From contig CAJJMX010000113.1 of NCBI GenBank assembly GCA_905192935.1, positions 1 through 5,694 of the forward strand: 5,694 nucleotides of DNA, read 5' to 3'. The notes under the pieces were generated by a model. That model did no database searches. It had not been told where the DNA came from and worked only from the letters and a program-made list of their open reading frames with translations. This DNA is from an uncultured Mailhella sp. Its GTDB lineage: Bacteria; Desulfobacterota; Desulfovibrionia; Desulfovibrionales; Desulfovibrionaceae. The position numbers and the translations under genes were made by a program. Below are positions 5,529-5,694 of this stretch, piece after piece; position 1 is the stretch's first letter; the number at the start of each line of letters is the position of its first letter.

Positions 5529-5694
5529 ATGAAAAATTTTGTGGCTGGTATGTGTCTTGTACTATGTTTTTCCATTTCTGGCGTGGCCTTTGCTGAAACG
5601 CAGATCGGAAATATGAGTCAACAGCAGTTTATGGCGAAAGGAAAAGCGCTGGTCGAAACTGTTCAGGAGAACAAAACGGACATTCCTTTTTCTG
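5529..5694 (+). CDS. Exported protein of unknown function (3' end outside window)
   Basis: Only 55 codons are present. Residues 1-22 form a clear signal peptide: M-K-N, a hydrophobic core rich in V, L, C and F, and the SPase I motif A-F-A before E23. There is no lipobox with a properly placed Cys. The visible mature part is hydrophilic (T-Q-I-G-N-M-S-Q-Q-Q-F, then K- and E-rich helix-like sequence), and I do not recognise a family. The gene follows the nuclease by 56 nt on the same strand, so co-transcription is possible, though a weak hairpin lies between. Base composition is clearly different: 70 of 166 bases are G or C (42%), far below the nuclease and porin genes, with codons such as TTT, TGT and AAA. 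This hints at later acquisition or a different expression class. Confidence 0.8.
   Translation, partial: MKNFVAGMCLVLCFSISGVAFAETQIGNMSQQQFMAKGKALVETVQENKTDIPFS

Overview
The window suggests a high-GC Gram-negative bacterium, most likely one of the Desulfovibrionaceae (Desulfovibrio, Bilophila or Mailhella type). Both porins have the look of the abundant homotrimeric porins of that family: an MKKL..LLLAA..M signal peptide, an A-V-D-V-K mature start and a C-terminal Phe. This placement rests on family resemblance recalled from memory, not on a database search.

Layout. (1) 1-792, minus: the N-terminal 264 residues of a porin whose 3' end lies left of the window. (2) 793-963: its leader and promoter region. 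(3) 964-2210: about 1.2 kb of GC-rich, low-complexity, repeat- and hairpin-filled DNA with no credible gene; it is purine-rich on the plus strand up to about 1340 and pyrimidine-rich after that. (4) 2211-3576, minus: a complete second porin (431 aa) with its own intrinsic terminator, roughly 70% identical to the first. (5) 3577-3743: its leader and promoter region, carrying a block almost identical to the one upstream of porin 1. (6) 3744-4728: a second long non-coding stretch, with at least one convincing minus-strand terminator that has no visible gene in front of it. (7) 4729-5472, plus: a secreted endonuclease I (EndA/Vvn/Dns family). (8) 5529-5694, plus: the start of an AT-richer gene for an unrecognised exported protein, behind a very strong ribosome binding site.

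How they fit together. The two porins are tandem paralogues in separate transcription units, each with its own promoter block, and porin 2 with its own terminator upstream of the porin 1 promoter. Both probably form general diffusion pores in the outer membrane, under shared or parallel control. The nuclease gene points the other way. The nuclease acts in the periplasm or outside the cell, and the next gene also encodes an exported protein and may be co-transcribed with it. I see no mobile element, CRISPR array, tRNA or rRNA. The most unusual material is non-coding: the shared porin promoter block, the hairpin-dense strand-asymmetric spacer, and the orphan minus-strand terminator near 4500.
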